From positions 62,001 to 126,000 of the forward strand of contig JABTTQ020001808.1 of the NCBI GenBank assembly GCA_016081115.2: DNA of 64,000 nt. Direction: 5' to 3'. The stretch comes from Rehmannia glutinosa. Its lineage: Eukaryota; Streptophyta; Magnoliopsida; Lamiales; Orobanchaceae. Positions within the stretch are counted from its first letter, which is position 1, and each line of letters begins with the position of its first letter. Positions 1 through 10,518 of this stretch are shown here, in pieces. Below the pieces are notes generated by a model. It did not search any database and was not told the origin of the DNA. It was given only the letters and a program-made list of their open reading frames with translations. A program made the position numbers and the translations under genes.

Positions 1-508
1 CATGTTGTATTTTGTTTAAAAAAATTTGTGAATTATCAAATATGAAAACAGCTTTATTGTTGAATTCAATGATGCTATCTTGATTAAAAAAAAAAAAAAA
101 AAGAGAAGAAATTGTTTTATGCACATTCTAGGCTTTGTGGAGAGATTGATTGTGATACATATAACTGAAAGTTTGATCATGATAAAGTGTTTTATTTTCA
201 ATATTCACACATCTTTTGTGAATAAGTGGTGAGTTTGAGAAAACAAGCATTCTGAACTTTAATTGGTCATTTGAAATGGTTATGTTGTGATCTGAAATAC
301 TTAAATATGTCTACCTACCATGTGGAGAAATGATTTGGTTAATACCTACATTTTCAATTTCTATTACAATACTCCATTACAAAATTTGTGATGAGTATTT
401 CTCATTGATATATTATCATGTAAAGTCATTATGAAAAAAAAGTGAAAAATGAAAAAAAAAAGAGAAAAAAGGGATAAAAAAATAAAAAAAAAAAAAATTC
501 ATATTATT
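1..508. other. AT-rich non-coding DNA
   Basis: No credible coding sequence. It has A-rich runs near 88-104, 437-466 and 480-497 and no terminal repeats that I can pair. It ends at the left target duplication of the SINE that follows. Confidence 0.6.
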
Positions 509-523
509 ACTTTGTTTGCCATT

Positions 524-661
524 ACCACTACCTTATAGCTCAAGTGGTATTACTCGCTCTTTATAAAGGTATTGACTGAGGTTCGAACTGATATTTTTCA
601 GCTTCTTTGAAATCTATCCCCTCATTCCAATCAAAAGTACTCCCAACTTATTAAAAAAAAA
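524..661 (+). repeat. tRNA-derived SINE with poly-A tail
   Basis: The segment starts with a pol III A-box-like stretch (TAGCTCAAGTGG at about 535-546), has a B-box-like GGTTCGAACTG about 45 nt later, and ends in a short A tail at 652-661. It is flanked by imperfect 15-nt direct repeats: ACTTTGTTTGCCATT at 509-523 and ACTTTGTCTATCATT at 662-676, 12 of 15 identical, as expected of an aged LINE-mediated target duplication. Box spacing, tail and flanks together favour a SINE over a tRNA gene; no cloverleaf is evident. Confidence 0.7.
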
Positions 662-676
662 ACTTTGTCTATCATT

Positions 677-1299
677 CTAAACCAATGAAATTTGAAACAT
701 ATTTTGGGTATTTCAAATTTTATAACTACCTATCTTATGCTCAATTTTGGTTTGAATGCTTGTCCTAAATTTTATTGGCCATTTCCTTGAGAGTTTAAGC
801 TGTTTTCCAACTCCATGAGTGAACACCTTACCAGTTTAAATGATAAATACTAACCCGTGAGGATATGGAGTTGAGGCTTTTTCATGATTATATTTGAAGT
901 TTATGTATCCCGATTTGCGGAATGCAATGGTGGTTTTGTGCATATATATACAATATTTCTTCTTTATAAAAAATAAATATATAAAAAATATATTTAATCT
1001 TGATAGCATCTATGATGATTGACAATAAACTTTTTGATTGTTAGACATTTTCACAAGTTTTTGTTAAAAAGATAATATTATGCCATGTTCATAAAAATTG
1101 ATTTTGTATTTTGTGTGCTTTAATTACTAGGGACTAGTAATGTTTAGTTGAAGTGTGATGAGCGTTAAAAAATATACAATTACTTTTGGTTTATAATAGT
1201 ATTTTACTTTATTAATTTTAGTAATGATATAAATTTATAGTATTATTATATGTTATTAATAAAATAGGAAATCAACACAAAATTGTAGTTGGATGCATT
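677..1299. other. AT-rich non-coding DNA
   Basis: No ORF, repeat pair or RNA gene that I can support. Confidence 0.5.
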
Positions 1300-2740
1300 T
1301 TTAATGCAGGTTCGGATCAATGCGCATAACTTTCAATTCCGGCATGATTTAGGGATGATTCTTGAAGATATGGATTCACAATCTATTCATCTACAAATAT
1401 TCAGAGATAGTAAAGCCTAAATCAAAGTTTGGAATGATATTTTCTTGGATCAAAAGTTCATCACAATTTGAAATTTGAAGAGACTCATTTTCAGTCAAGA
1501 CTTGAACAAGGTTCGTATTTTGGGTATCACTCGAAGACCACAGGTGCTATGGTGTTGAAATGTTTACTGAGTATTCCTACATCATTTGTCTACAACTCTC
1601 ATGAAGACTCCAAAGTCTAATTCAGTCGGCAAGTATGTTTTAAAAATACAATACCTATTTCTTTGTCATAATCCCGCAGGCCTACCACTCCACACTTATT
1701 ACACCATATCTTGACCTATATTGCTTGGAATTCATTCAAATCAGTGGGAGAATACAGCCAAGACATTTGAGAATGGTTTTGTTAAAGAAAATCAATATGA
1801 ATCAGCATGAATCCTTTCCAAAAAGATCAGACAAATGAGGAGTTGGAATTTGTGTCAAATTTTCAGCATTTTCTCAATTATCTTGAAAATTAAAAATAAA
1901 ATAATTCCAAAAGGAATTATTGTGTTGCCTATAAATAGAGGTCATTTACACTTGCTAAAAACACAAGTTTGTATAGAAAGTTATAGTTTCAAAGAGAGTT
2001 TCATTGTTGTTTTCCTATACTATAGTAGATTTTCTAGTATTTCATAAAAAAAATGCTTTCTTTAGTTTTCATGCAATATCTTGTTTTCTCTACTTAATTT
2101 ATGTCTTTCTAAGTTTATTTTGTTGAGGAATAGAGTGAAAATCTTGATGGAGGAGAAGGAATGATTGTAGCTTTACACTAAATTTTATTGTTTTGATCAT
2201 CAATTTATATTTTAGATTATACCCTTCTTGTTTTGTGGTATTCTTGATTTATGCATTCTATTGGCACAATAAATACTTGGTTCCATTTAGTTAAATGTCT
2301 TGTTTTACTTCAACCGACTACTAACGTGGATACCTTGATTTGTTGTAGACAAAAGAATGCATGAATACTTGAGTCCATGCGTTATGAGATGAATTAAAAT
2401 TGGTAATAAAACATATTCACCTTATTACATGATTTATATTTAGAATATCTTCCTATTGAAACCTTCGTTGTGTATGGATTCTAATAGTAGTTATTGATAA
2501 GGTAAGAAAATATAATCATTCCTTTATCCAAAATCAAGAGAGAATCTCTATCCTCAACAATTTTATTATTCAAATTTATCGTAAAAAAATATTTCTTACT
2601 AGTGTAAAATACATCTATTTATTTCTCAAAGAAAAATATTCTCTGCAAACTTACATAATCTTCCCTGTGGATCGACCTCGGACTCACGAGAAATTTATTA
2701 CTTGAGACAACCTGCACTTGGGTTTGCAACCTTAAAGTTG
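1300..2740 (+). mobile_element. LTR-like fragment, probably gypsy (Tat/Athila-like)
   Basis: A clear promoter-like CTATAAATAGAGG lies at 1929-1941. The far end (2665-2735) carries the phrase 'gtggatcgacctcggactca' followed by a G-rich 'gcacttgggtttgcaac', which is the usual 3' end of the LTR or leader in plant Tat/Athila-type gypsy elements. The primer-binding site expected next is missing and the sequence joins an unrelated integrase remnant. The left boundary is uncertain, and I found no matching second LTR or target duplication. Confidence 0.4.
1929..1941 (+). promoter_or_regulatory. TATA box of the LTR-like fragment
   Basis: CTATAAATAGAGG fits the plant TATA consensus (TATAAATA) and sits inside LTR-like sequence. 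Activity is not known. Confidence 0.45.
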
Positions 2741-2744
2741 TAGC

Positions 2745-3600
2745 ACTTTTGGAAGACCTTGTGGGGAAAACTGGGAACTAAATTATTATTTTCTACTACG
2801 TGTCATCCCCAAACAGACGGTCAAACTGAAGTAGTAAATAGAACTTTGTCGATGTTGTTAAGAGCTATCTTTAAAAATAATATTAAAACTTGGGAAGAGT
2901 GTTTACCGCATGTTGAGTTTGCTTATAATTGTGTTGTTCATTCTGCATCGAAGTTTTCACCATTTGAACTTGTTTATGGTTTAATATGCTAACCCCATTG
3001 GATTTATCACCTTTACCTATTTCTGAACATGTTAACTTAGATGGGCAGAAGAAAGCTGATTTTGTGAAACAATTACATGAATAAGCAAGACACGATATTG
3101 AACGGCAAACATAGCAGTACACGGTGCAGGCTAACAAGCATCATAAGAAGATGGTGTTTGAGCCGGGTGATTGGGTTTGGGTACATATGCATCCCGACGA
3201 TTCTCGGCCCATCGAAAGTCAAAGCGCATCCGCGAGGAGATGGTCCATTCAAGTGCTTGAGCGGATCAATGATAATGTATACAAGATTGACTTAGGGCGA
3301 CTATGGGATTAGTGCTTCTTTTAATGTTGCTAATCTTAGTCCATTTGATGCCAATTAGGATTTGAGGGAAAATCCTTCTCAAGAGGGGGGGGATGATGGG
3401 AATCCATGGACAAAAGACCCAGTGGCGGTGCCAGTTGGTCTGTTAACGAGAGCTCGAGCAAGAAAGTTCAAGGATGCGTTCAATGGGCTAATTCAATTCA
3501 TTCAAAAGGAGACCAAGAGTGCATTACCAATGGAGGAAGACGTTCGTGTGGTCCAATTGATTGGCGTCATCAATATTCAAGAGTCCACCTCAGACTGAGC
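2745..3600 (+). pseudogene. Ty3/gypsy integrase C-terminal remnant
   Basis: This is the last third of a plant gypsy polyprotein. The first piece (2759-2992) carries the integrase stretch with CHPQTDGQTEVVNRTLS and a following HVEFAYN, ending in SPFELVYG. A frame change follows; 3124-3312 carries the C-terminal module with FEPGDWVWVHM and VLERINDNVYKIDL. The polyprotein tail (3362-3598) has RENPSQEGGDD and LTRARARKFKDAFNGLI. At least three frame changes and a stop near 3080 separate the pieces. Protease, reverse transcriptase, RNase H and the integrase N-terminus are absent, so this is a 5'-truncated dead copy. No chromodomain is obvious; the clade is not assigned. Confidence 0.85.
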
Positions 3601-4320
3601 AAGAGAAGGATGCCAAGAATACGAGTCACTTTGTGTCTTAAAGACATTGTAATCAAGTTCTCATTAGTATCTTGTATTCGTCTATCTGGGTTAGTCGTAA
3701 TTTGAATGGTTTGAGTCGTTTTGTTGTTTTGGAGGCCAAGTAAACCTTTATGGCCACATCTTAAGTTGTTATTTCAAGTTTGGGACGCGCAAGGGTCAAA
3801 TTCGAGGGCAAAGTCACAGGGGAGCATTCTAGTTGGTGCACGGATAGACGCACGGCCCGTGCGTAATGGCGTACGAGTTTGGAGCCTTCGACTAGACGCA
3901 TGGACTGACGTACGGCCCGTGTGTGGTTGCGAACGGAGTGAAGAGTCTCGACTTAACACACAACCTTGTGCACGACTGTGCGTGTGTCCGTGCGTCCATA
4001 CGGGATTTTGAGATTTTGTTCAATTTTTGTTTCCTTATCAGTTTTTGAGTTGTTCCTAGTAGGGTTAGGGTTGTGGAGCCTATATAAGGGAAAACACTTA
4101 TGTTTTTATGGGTTATCAATTGAATTCATCTTTACTCTCAAATTCAGTGTTTTTCCACGTGCTTCAAGATTTACGTTTCTTGTTGCAATTATCGACTTAT
4201 CAGACAATAATCCATAATTGATTGTGGCATCTTCGCATACCGAGGTTCTTACTTTGCTAAGCAACGGGTCGAGATTTCCACCATTTTAACCGAACTAGTG
4301 AAGATCTTGGGTTAACAATA
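3600..4320 (+). mobile_element. putative 3' LTR of the gypsy remnant
   Basis: Non-coding sequence directly downstream of the polyprotein tail, as expected for a 3' LTR. It has a TATA-like TATATAAGGG at 4081-4090 preceded by 'gggttagggttgtggagcc'. GC-rich CG-containing runs at 3785-3965 resemble LTR U3 regions. Ends are not defined, because the 5' LTR is not in the window. Confidence 0.4.
4081..4090 (+). promoter_or_regulatory. TATA box in putative gypsy LTR
   Basis: TATATAAGGG lies about 480 nt into the putative LTR, a usual place for the U3 promoter. Confidence 0.35.
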
Positions 4321-4605
4321 TTTTGTTGTTGGGTCGTATGCACGTTGTTGCTATGGTTCGCATCACATACTTACTCGAGGCTTTACTTCATTTAAGAGTT
4401 TTGCGCATAGTTAAATTGTTGTCAGGCAAACTTTTACGAGCGGTGTGGTCGTTTATCCCTTTTATGAGCCTTTGTTTGGATATATGTTCTGAAGACATGT
4501 TAGTCATTATGATTAAGTAGAATTGATTATGTGGCATGTGAGAACATATTATGATTAATGAGATATGTTGGGTTCTCATTATATGTTTATCTTGAATTTG
4601 TGAGT

Positions 4606-4862
4606 TGTCACGGACTTTGATTGGCCCTCTCACATGGGCAATCACCCGGCACTAAGAGAGCGAGCGAACGAGACTTAAAAGATTGTGTCGCGCAAGGAGG
4701 TTTTAGAATGATCACCTTCACGCTAGAAAGCAAATGAGGAAGGCTAATAAGTATAATTAACGATCGCCTTAGCTAGAGGTTAATATGAGATCCGAGTTGA
4801 TCGATTATGAAGTATGTCCAAACTTCATAAAATCTTATTTATAGCCGAATGTATGAGCTATC
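4606..4862 (+). mobile_element. left part of an LTR-like sequence split by element A
   Basis: It begins TGTCACGG, a common start for plant gypsy LTRs. The sequence stops at the element A insertion and resumes at 11108, ending in CTAACA at 11327-range position 12332. Joined length would be about 1.48 kb. No target duplication was found around the joined unit (tgagt versus ctagg), so it may be a truncated or recombined LTR. Confidence 0.35.
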
Positions 4863-5114
4863 TGTTAGTCCAAGTGACTACGATAATCTAGAGGGGTGAA
4901 TAGATTATGCCGATATTCAGCGTTTCACCTTCTTTTTCAAATGTGAAGATGGTAGCAATAATGTATGTGCAGGAAAATAAACAACACACGATGATTTATA
5001 GAGCTTCACCCCACCTAGGGACTACGTGCTCTACCAACCCAGTATATCCGGGATAGGTTTCGAAAATGAAATTTTTTTTATTAATAGTTACCAATACTAT
5101 TACATCATCACCTT

Positions 5115-5329
5115 GAAGAGTACCACACTCTTCTTACAATACCTTCTTGAAGATTACCACAATCTTCCTTGAAGATTACACAATCTTATTGCAATGGCAC
5201 CTTATGAAGATGACCACAATCTTCCGACTTGAATAGCACCAAACTCTTCAACACCTTGAAGAGCACCAAACTCTTCAACAAGAAGATTGCCACAATCTTC
5301 TTAAACCTATGAAGAGTACCACACTCTTC
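5115..5329 (-). repeat. array of 19-nt hairpins in element A 3' LTR
   Basis: Eight copies of a 19-nt inverted repeat with arms of 7 and a loop ACCAC or close variant, starting at 5115, 5149, 5171 (degenerate), 5206, 5231, 5258, 5282 and 5311. Stems vary together: GAAGAGT pairs ACTCTTC, and GAAGATT pairs AATCTTC. A shorter stem with the same loop (TTCTT ACCAC AAGAA) follows at 5354-5368. On the transcribed minus strand the loop reads GTGGT. The array lies 230-450 nt downstream of the predicted start, hence in the RNA leader. Confidence 0.85.
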
Positions 5330-5586
5330 AAAACCTAAAATCACCCAAGTGTATTCTTACCACAAGAACACTAACAAGGATATCTTGTTTTGGATGATGA
5401 ACACAAGATTACAACTCGATAATGAAGTATACAACTTTGAAGTGCAAGTGTAATCAAGAATCAAGCCTAGTACTCAAGATGTGCAAGTGAAAGACTTAGG
5501 CTAAATACAACAAGATGAAGACCAAAATATTTTGCTTGTGATTGTATAACTTGTGTTGTTGTGTCTTGAAGCTTCAATTCTTCATC

Positions 5587-5595
5587 TATTTATAT
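5587..5595 (-). promoter_or_regulatory. element A 3' LTR TATA box
   Basis: Reads ATATAAATA on the minus strand. The same motif is at 10510-10518 in the partner LTR and in both element B LTRs. Transcription would start roughly 30 nt lower, near 5555. Confidence 0.6.
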
Positions 5596-6210
5596 GAGAG
5601 GTCTTGGATTTGATTTTCAGACATAGGCTCCTTCTTGGAGATTGATATCTACAAAAAATGCAATTAAAATCAACATTATATTGTTAGAAATCAATTCCTT
5701 AATTTCATGAAAAGTTGTCTTACGCTTCAACGGATAGTTTGCTGATAAACATATGGGTCGACTGGTCGAACAGAAAGAAGGTTTTTGAAATATATGACCA
5801 AAAATGCACAGGGTGACCGGTCGACATCGGGTTCGACCGATCGACACCCTGTTGGACCGTTGGACCCTTCGAAAATACAATGCAGAGGAGATTACAAAAA
5901 ATCAAACAATCCCAAGCACCGGTCGATCGGGTGGTCGACCGGTCGACCTCCTGGGGTTTTTCATCCGTCTCGTTTCTATTTTAGAAATCAACTTTCAGGC
6001 ACAGGTTGCCCTCTAGGGCGATCGGTCGAACACGAGACAGAAGTGTTGTCCAATTTTTGTCCAAAATAAACTTCAAGAAATACTCCAAAAAATTAGTAAA
6101 AATATTTTAAATCGTTTGGGAGTATTTGGAAAACATTTAGGGACATTGTTTGGGTGAAAAACTCATTTAAATAAAATCATCAAAATTACGATAAAAACAT
6201 TTATCTAACA

Positions 6211-6231
6211 AACTCCCCCTTTTTGATGATT
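6211..6231 (-). other. element A polypurine tract
   Basis: On the minus strand this is AATCATCAAAAAGGGGGAGTT, directly abutting the 3' LTR; it would prime plus-strand DNA synthesis. Seventeen bases of it recur at the same position in element D. Confidence 0.8.
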
Positions 6232-8270
6232 ACAAACCAAAACAATTTTAAGAGTCCGATTTTGAAAACAAAACAAGTTTTTTCGGTCTAAAACGACTAT
6301 CCATTTTGGCGACAACTTTCCATACATAAGAGTCATAGGGATGGGAGTAAAGATTTTCAAAATATTTCGTAAAGGCTCCCCCTTTCAACATGCACAACAA
6401 GAGTAAGTATAGAAGCAAACAACCATAAGCTAAAAGCTCAGCTTTTACACTTTGAGCTTGAATGTTAAGAGCTTAGAATCTTCCCTGTCAAAGAGAACTC
6501 ATTAGATATGAATAAAAGTCCATGATACATCCAATGGACTAAGTTACATCCACGACTTTTGGCTTTTATAACCACAACTAGCTTTTCTCGCGTGAGCTTT
6601 TTTTTGGCTTCTATGAGCTTATTTCATGTTTATCCCCTTTGGAATCATGAAAAAGAATGTTACCACGATAAAAACATCATAATCATATATCAAAGTGCGC
6701 ATTTCCATCGAATTATCGAGCTTTTGATCAAAGAGCTTAAAATTCCAAATAATAAGGGAACATTCGATAAGATGATTTGTAAAAGCTCATTTGATTAACA
6801 AAACATGATTTCTATAAACTTATAAGACTTTTGAAATTGAGAGAATCATGTAAGGGATGAAATTTTCATTGAAATATTTTATCGAACACTTAGTGTGCGT
6901 AGAATAAAATCGAAGATGTATATATAACTTGTAAATATAATCATACCCAAAAATACATCACCAATCACAGTTCTACAAATATAAACCATTAACAATAAAT
7001 ATTCCAAACATAATGATACAACAAGTTCAGCAAAATTCCCAAATGTAAGCACTTTCTCAAGGTTCAACCCAATTGAGATTAAAAAGGAATTAAACTTACC
7101 AATTTATCGGAGAAGTCGGGCAATAATGATGATATACTAATAATATAAACTCAAAAATATAGAATATACAAGAAAGAAATTATTTTGAGTGAATTTTGCG
7201 AATTTTGCAAAGGGGTGCGAAAATAGGAGAAAGCCGTTCAAAAACTAAGTCTAGGAACATAATGTATTTAAACCAAAAACTAGCCAGGTCGTCGATCCAG
7301 GTAATGGTCGATCGGTCGACCTACCTTCATCCGGTCCCTGGAGCTTCTTTTTCTTGTTCTGTTCGAATTTTGATCCAAAAATCCGATTTTTCACCCCTAA
7401 GTTTTAAAAATGCGCAAAATGCAAACGTAGACCTTATTCAATATGCATTATGCCTAAACGAGCTCGTATAGAAGCAAAAGACTCGATGGTTAGCGATTTT
7501 AAAAAATCCGAGTTAATTTTGAGACGAAATAAAGCACATCTCATTTTTTTTTCGTTTTGAAATGCAATCCCTTAGAAAATAATGTCGAACCTCAATATGT
7601 TTTGTTCGGTTATGATGAACCATATTTTGAGAAAATAATTTATACCGAATGTTTTATCACAAAAAATAGGAACGTTTTCAAGCATTGGATAAAACAAACT
7701 TTAAGAAAGAGTGCCTTTCAAATATTGAAAAATTTCTTTTAACGGCACTTAAATGAGATTCTTTGGGATTGCTTGGTAATCGAGCGCATAAGCATATGCA
7801 TGAAGAATTTCGAGTCTATGGGAGTAATAAAAGTTGATGAACATACCTCGATTTTGTTTGTCAACCAATATGCCTTTCTCAAATTTGACAAATCATGATG
7901 TAGATAGTCATGGATAAGTCTACGATCATTTGTTCTTTAATACCAAAATATTTCCTGCAAAATCTTGACAAAACATCTTGCACAAGAGCATAGTAATACC
8001 TAGGATAATATAGACAATATTGATATAAAACATCATAGAAGTTGGACAAGTAGCACATACTATGCTTTTTGTAGGAATCAACAAAAGTTTGATAAAACAT
8101 GAGCTTATTGAAAATGTATTCAAGGTCTCTTTTTGAATTTTGAAAAACCAAGAGTATATAGTTGAGACCTCATTTTTTTTTTAAGAAACATTTTGAAAAA
8201 GAATTATGACAATCAAGAGAAGAATAAAGACATGAATATTTAAATAAAATGCATAATTCAAGAAGAGGAT
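6232..8270. other. element A interior without recognisable coding
   Basis: The region sits where integrase, reverse transcriptase and RNase H should be. It is AT-rich and I recognise no pol motif in either strand. One stretch (7280-7350) shares GGTCGA-type words with the element's own LTR. Either pol decayed beyond recognition or unrelated DNA replaced it; the abrupt loss of similarity just after the protease favours replacement. Confidence 0.5.
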
Positions 8271-8278
8271 AAGAGTTA

Positions 8279-8467
8279 CTAATTTCGCCATTGCCAAGGG
8301 TTGCCAGGGTTGTTGATTATACCTTCTTTTTGGAAAATAATTTTGTTGATAATGTCTCCTCTTTTGATCAAATGGCGTGAACATTTGTTGTCTATTTGTG
8401 AGTTGAATTTCCTTTGACTTTTATTGCGCCAAGTACCTAACATGAAATTATCTTGTAGTACCCTCAA
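8279..8467 (-). pseudogene. element A protease remnant
   Basis: The phrase IDNKCSRHLIKR stands where copia aspartic proteases have an active-site DSGCSRHMTG, so the pattern C-S-R-H is kept but the D-S-G is now D-N-K. Downstream GNPWQWRN matches the usual NGKGKI-type flap region only loosely. Without the active-site Ser-Gly the enzyme would be inactive. It directly follows the gag zinc knuckle, as in copia polyproteins. Confidence 0.55.
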
Positions 8468-8509
8468 GTGTTTGGGTCCTTTGAGATTAGCATTGAAACT
8501 TTTAGGTCT

Positions 8510-9757
8510 CCAATAATAATTAGAACTATTTCTAACCCGACAAGTATTTATCGTGTGACCACTTTTACTACAATAAAAACATGTAATAGTTCTAGAAGCA
8601 TAATGATTAACATGTATAGAGACTTGGTTCTTTTTTCATATCATTAATAGCATTAGGCTTATAACCAAGTCCTAGTTTCAAATGATCACAACGTTGAACA
8701 TCAAGAATTTTGGTTATTTTATCGGTACTCAAGTTAAACTTTAACATATCCTTTTTCATGTAATCAATATCCTTAACAAGAGTACTATTTTCTTTTTCAA
8801 AGTTTCTAACCTTATCAAGTGTACTAGTATAAGCACAAGAAAGTGATTCATATGAAGTAAGTAAGCTATCATTTTCATTTTTCAAAGAGTTGAATTCCTT
8901 TTTCAAATTTTTGTATTTAAAAAGCATGCTTTGGAATTCATTTTGAAGCTCATCAAAATCATCTTGCAATTCATTAATAAGAGAGATAGAAGAATTAGAG
9001 CGTACCTCATTGTCTTCTTCGATGCCCATTAGACATTGCTCGGCTTTTCGTCATCGGATTATTTACAGAAGTTCATCCCATGTTTTTGCTTCAGCTTTGA
9101 CATTTAAGGATTTTAATTTTCGGTGGTATTTCTCTTCTTCCGTTGTTCTTCCTCCCTTTTGGACAATCGGCAACATGGTGTCCGGGTTTTCGCATCTAAA
9201 GTAAAACTTGATTCTTGCTTTCCTTTCCAATATTGTCAAGCCTTTCAACCATTTTGGAAATATTTTCTCCAACTTTCATAGTGAAATTTTCGAACTCTTT
9301 GACCAACATGGTCTTTCGAGCTTGTTTCACTTTCTTTGTGCCTTCATAAATAACTTCTAATTTTTTCCATACATCATGAGCGGATCGAATTCCTCTAATA
9401 TGATTATATTCCGTAGCGGTAAGAGAACAATGAAGAATGTTAAGAGCTTTACCGTTTAAGGAGAATAGTTTCTTGTCTTCATCATCAAACTCCTTGAGGC
9501 CTTTGGGTATTTGAGTTCCATCCTCCTTTTTCTTCATTGGAATACATACTCCGTTAATAACCATGTTCCAAATATCGAACCCGCAACCTTGTAAGAAGCA
9601 CTCCATTCTATCTTTCAAAAATGCATAATTATTGGAGTCGAAGAGAGGCGATCTATTGAATGAAGCACCGGTTGGAATATAGCTCTCGTTCATAGCCATG
9701 GATCTTTGTTCTTTACTCGCAATGAGAAATGAGCTTGCCAAAGAGTTTGGCTCTACC
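8510..9757 (-). pseudogene. element A gag polyprotein, frameshifted
   Basis: The gag capsid protein of a copia element; it would form virus-like particles in the cytoplasm. The start is an ATG near 9757-9699. The first piece (9759-9196) has SPLFDSNNYAFLKDRMECFL, the UBN2/DUF4219-type region found in plant copia gag, then HDVWKKLEVIYEGTKKVKQAR. A frame change near 9200-9270 leads to a Lys-rich linker, then 9029-8607 is a long coiled coil (FDELQNEFQSMLFKYKNLKKE). A CCHC zinc knuckle (CFYCSKSGHTINTC) lies at about 8535-8583. At least two frame breaks make it a pseudogene. Element B carries a close homologue at 26289-27900. Confidence 0.85.
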
Positions 9758-9760
9758 ACT
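9745..9760 (-). other. element A primer-binding site, damaged
   Basis: Lies directly inside the 5' LTR. The minus strand reads AGTGGTAGAGCCA, matching the plant initiator-Met site TGGTATCAGAGCCA except for a short internal deletion. Element B keeps the fuller form TGGTATCAAAGCCA. Confidence 0.65.
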
Positions 9761-10017
9761 TGTTAGTACAACTAGCTACGATAATCTAGAGGGGGAATGA
9801 ATAGATTATGACGATATTTTGAGTTTCGCCCTCTTTTTCGAATGTGAAGATGGTAGCAATAATGTATGCGGGAAAATAAACAACACACGATGATTTATAG
9901 AGCTTCACCCCACCTAGGGACTACGTGCTCTACCACCCCAAAGTATATCAGGGATGGGTCGAAAAAAAAAAAAAAGAATTTTATTAATAATTACCAAAAC
10001 TATTACAACATCACCTT

Positions 10018-10253
10018 GAAGAGTACCACACTCTTCTTACAACACCTTCTTGAAGATTACCACAATCTTCCTTGAAGATTACCACAATCTTCTGAAGATT
10101 ACCACAATCTTCTTGCACGCACCTTATGAAGATTACCAAAATCTTCCGACTTGAAGAGCACCAAACTCTTCAACACCTCGAAAAGAGCACCAAACTCTTC
10201 AACAAGAAGATTACCACAATCTTCTTACACCTATGAAGAGTACCACACTATTC
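10018..10253 (-). repeat. array of 19-nt hairpins in element A 5' LTR
   Basis: Nine copies, starting at 10018, 10052, 10074, 10094, 10128, 10153, 10182, 10206 and 10235, spaced 20-34 nt. Most are perfect 7-bp stems around ACCAC. Three neighbouring copies are identical, so local duplication contributes to the array. Confidence 0.85.
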
Positions 10254-10509
10254 AACACCTAAAATCACCCAAGTGCATTCTTACCACAAGAACACCAAAG
10301 CAAAGATATCTTGTTTTGGATGATGAACACAAATTCAAGATTACAACTCGATAATGAAGTATACAACTTTGAAGTGCAAGTGTAATCAAGAAAGTACTCA
10401 AGATGTGCAAGTGAAAGACTTAGGCTAAATATAACAAGATGAATATCAAATATTTTGCTTGTGATTGTATAGTTTGTGTTGTTGTGTCTTGAAGCTTCAA
10501 TTCTTCATC

Positions 10510-10518
10510 TATTTATAT
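10510..10518 (-). promoter_or_regulatory. element A 5' LTR TATA box
   Basis: Minus-strand ATATAAATA, about 585 nt from the LTR's upstream end; the predicted start is near 10480. Confidence 0.6.

Larger units (their letters stand above)
4863..6210 (-). repeat. element A 3' LTR
   Basis: 1,348 bp, the downstream LTR in the element's minus orientation. From its 5' end (6210) it holds a region rich in GGTCGA/CGGTCG words (6030-5745), a TATA box (5595-5587) and an array of small hairpins (5329-5115). It differs from the right LTR by many short indels and substitutions. Confidence 0.92.

Noticed and set aside
534..620. tRNA gene (A and B boxes)
   Set aside because: No cloverleaf or acceptor stem; A tail and flanking duplications show a SINE.
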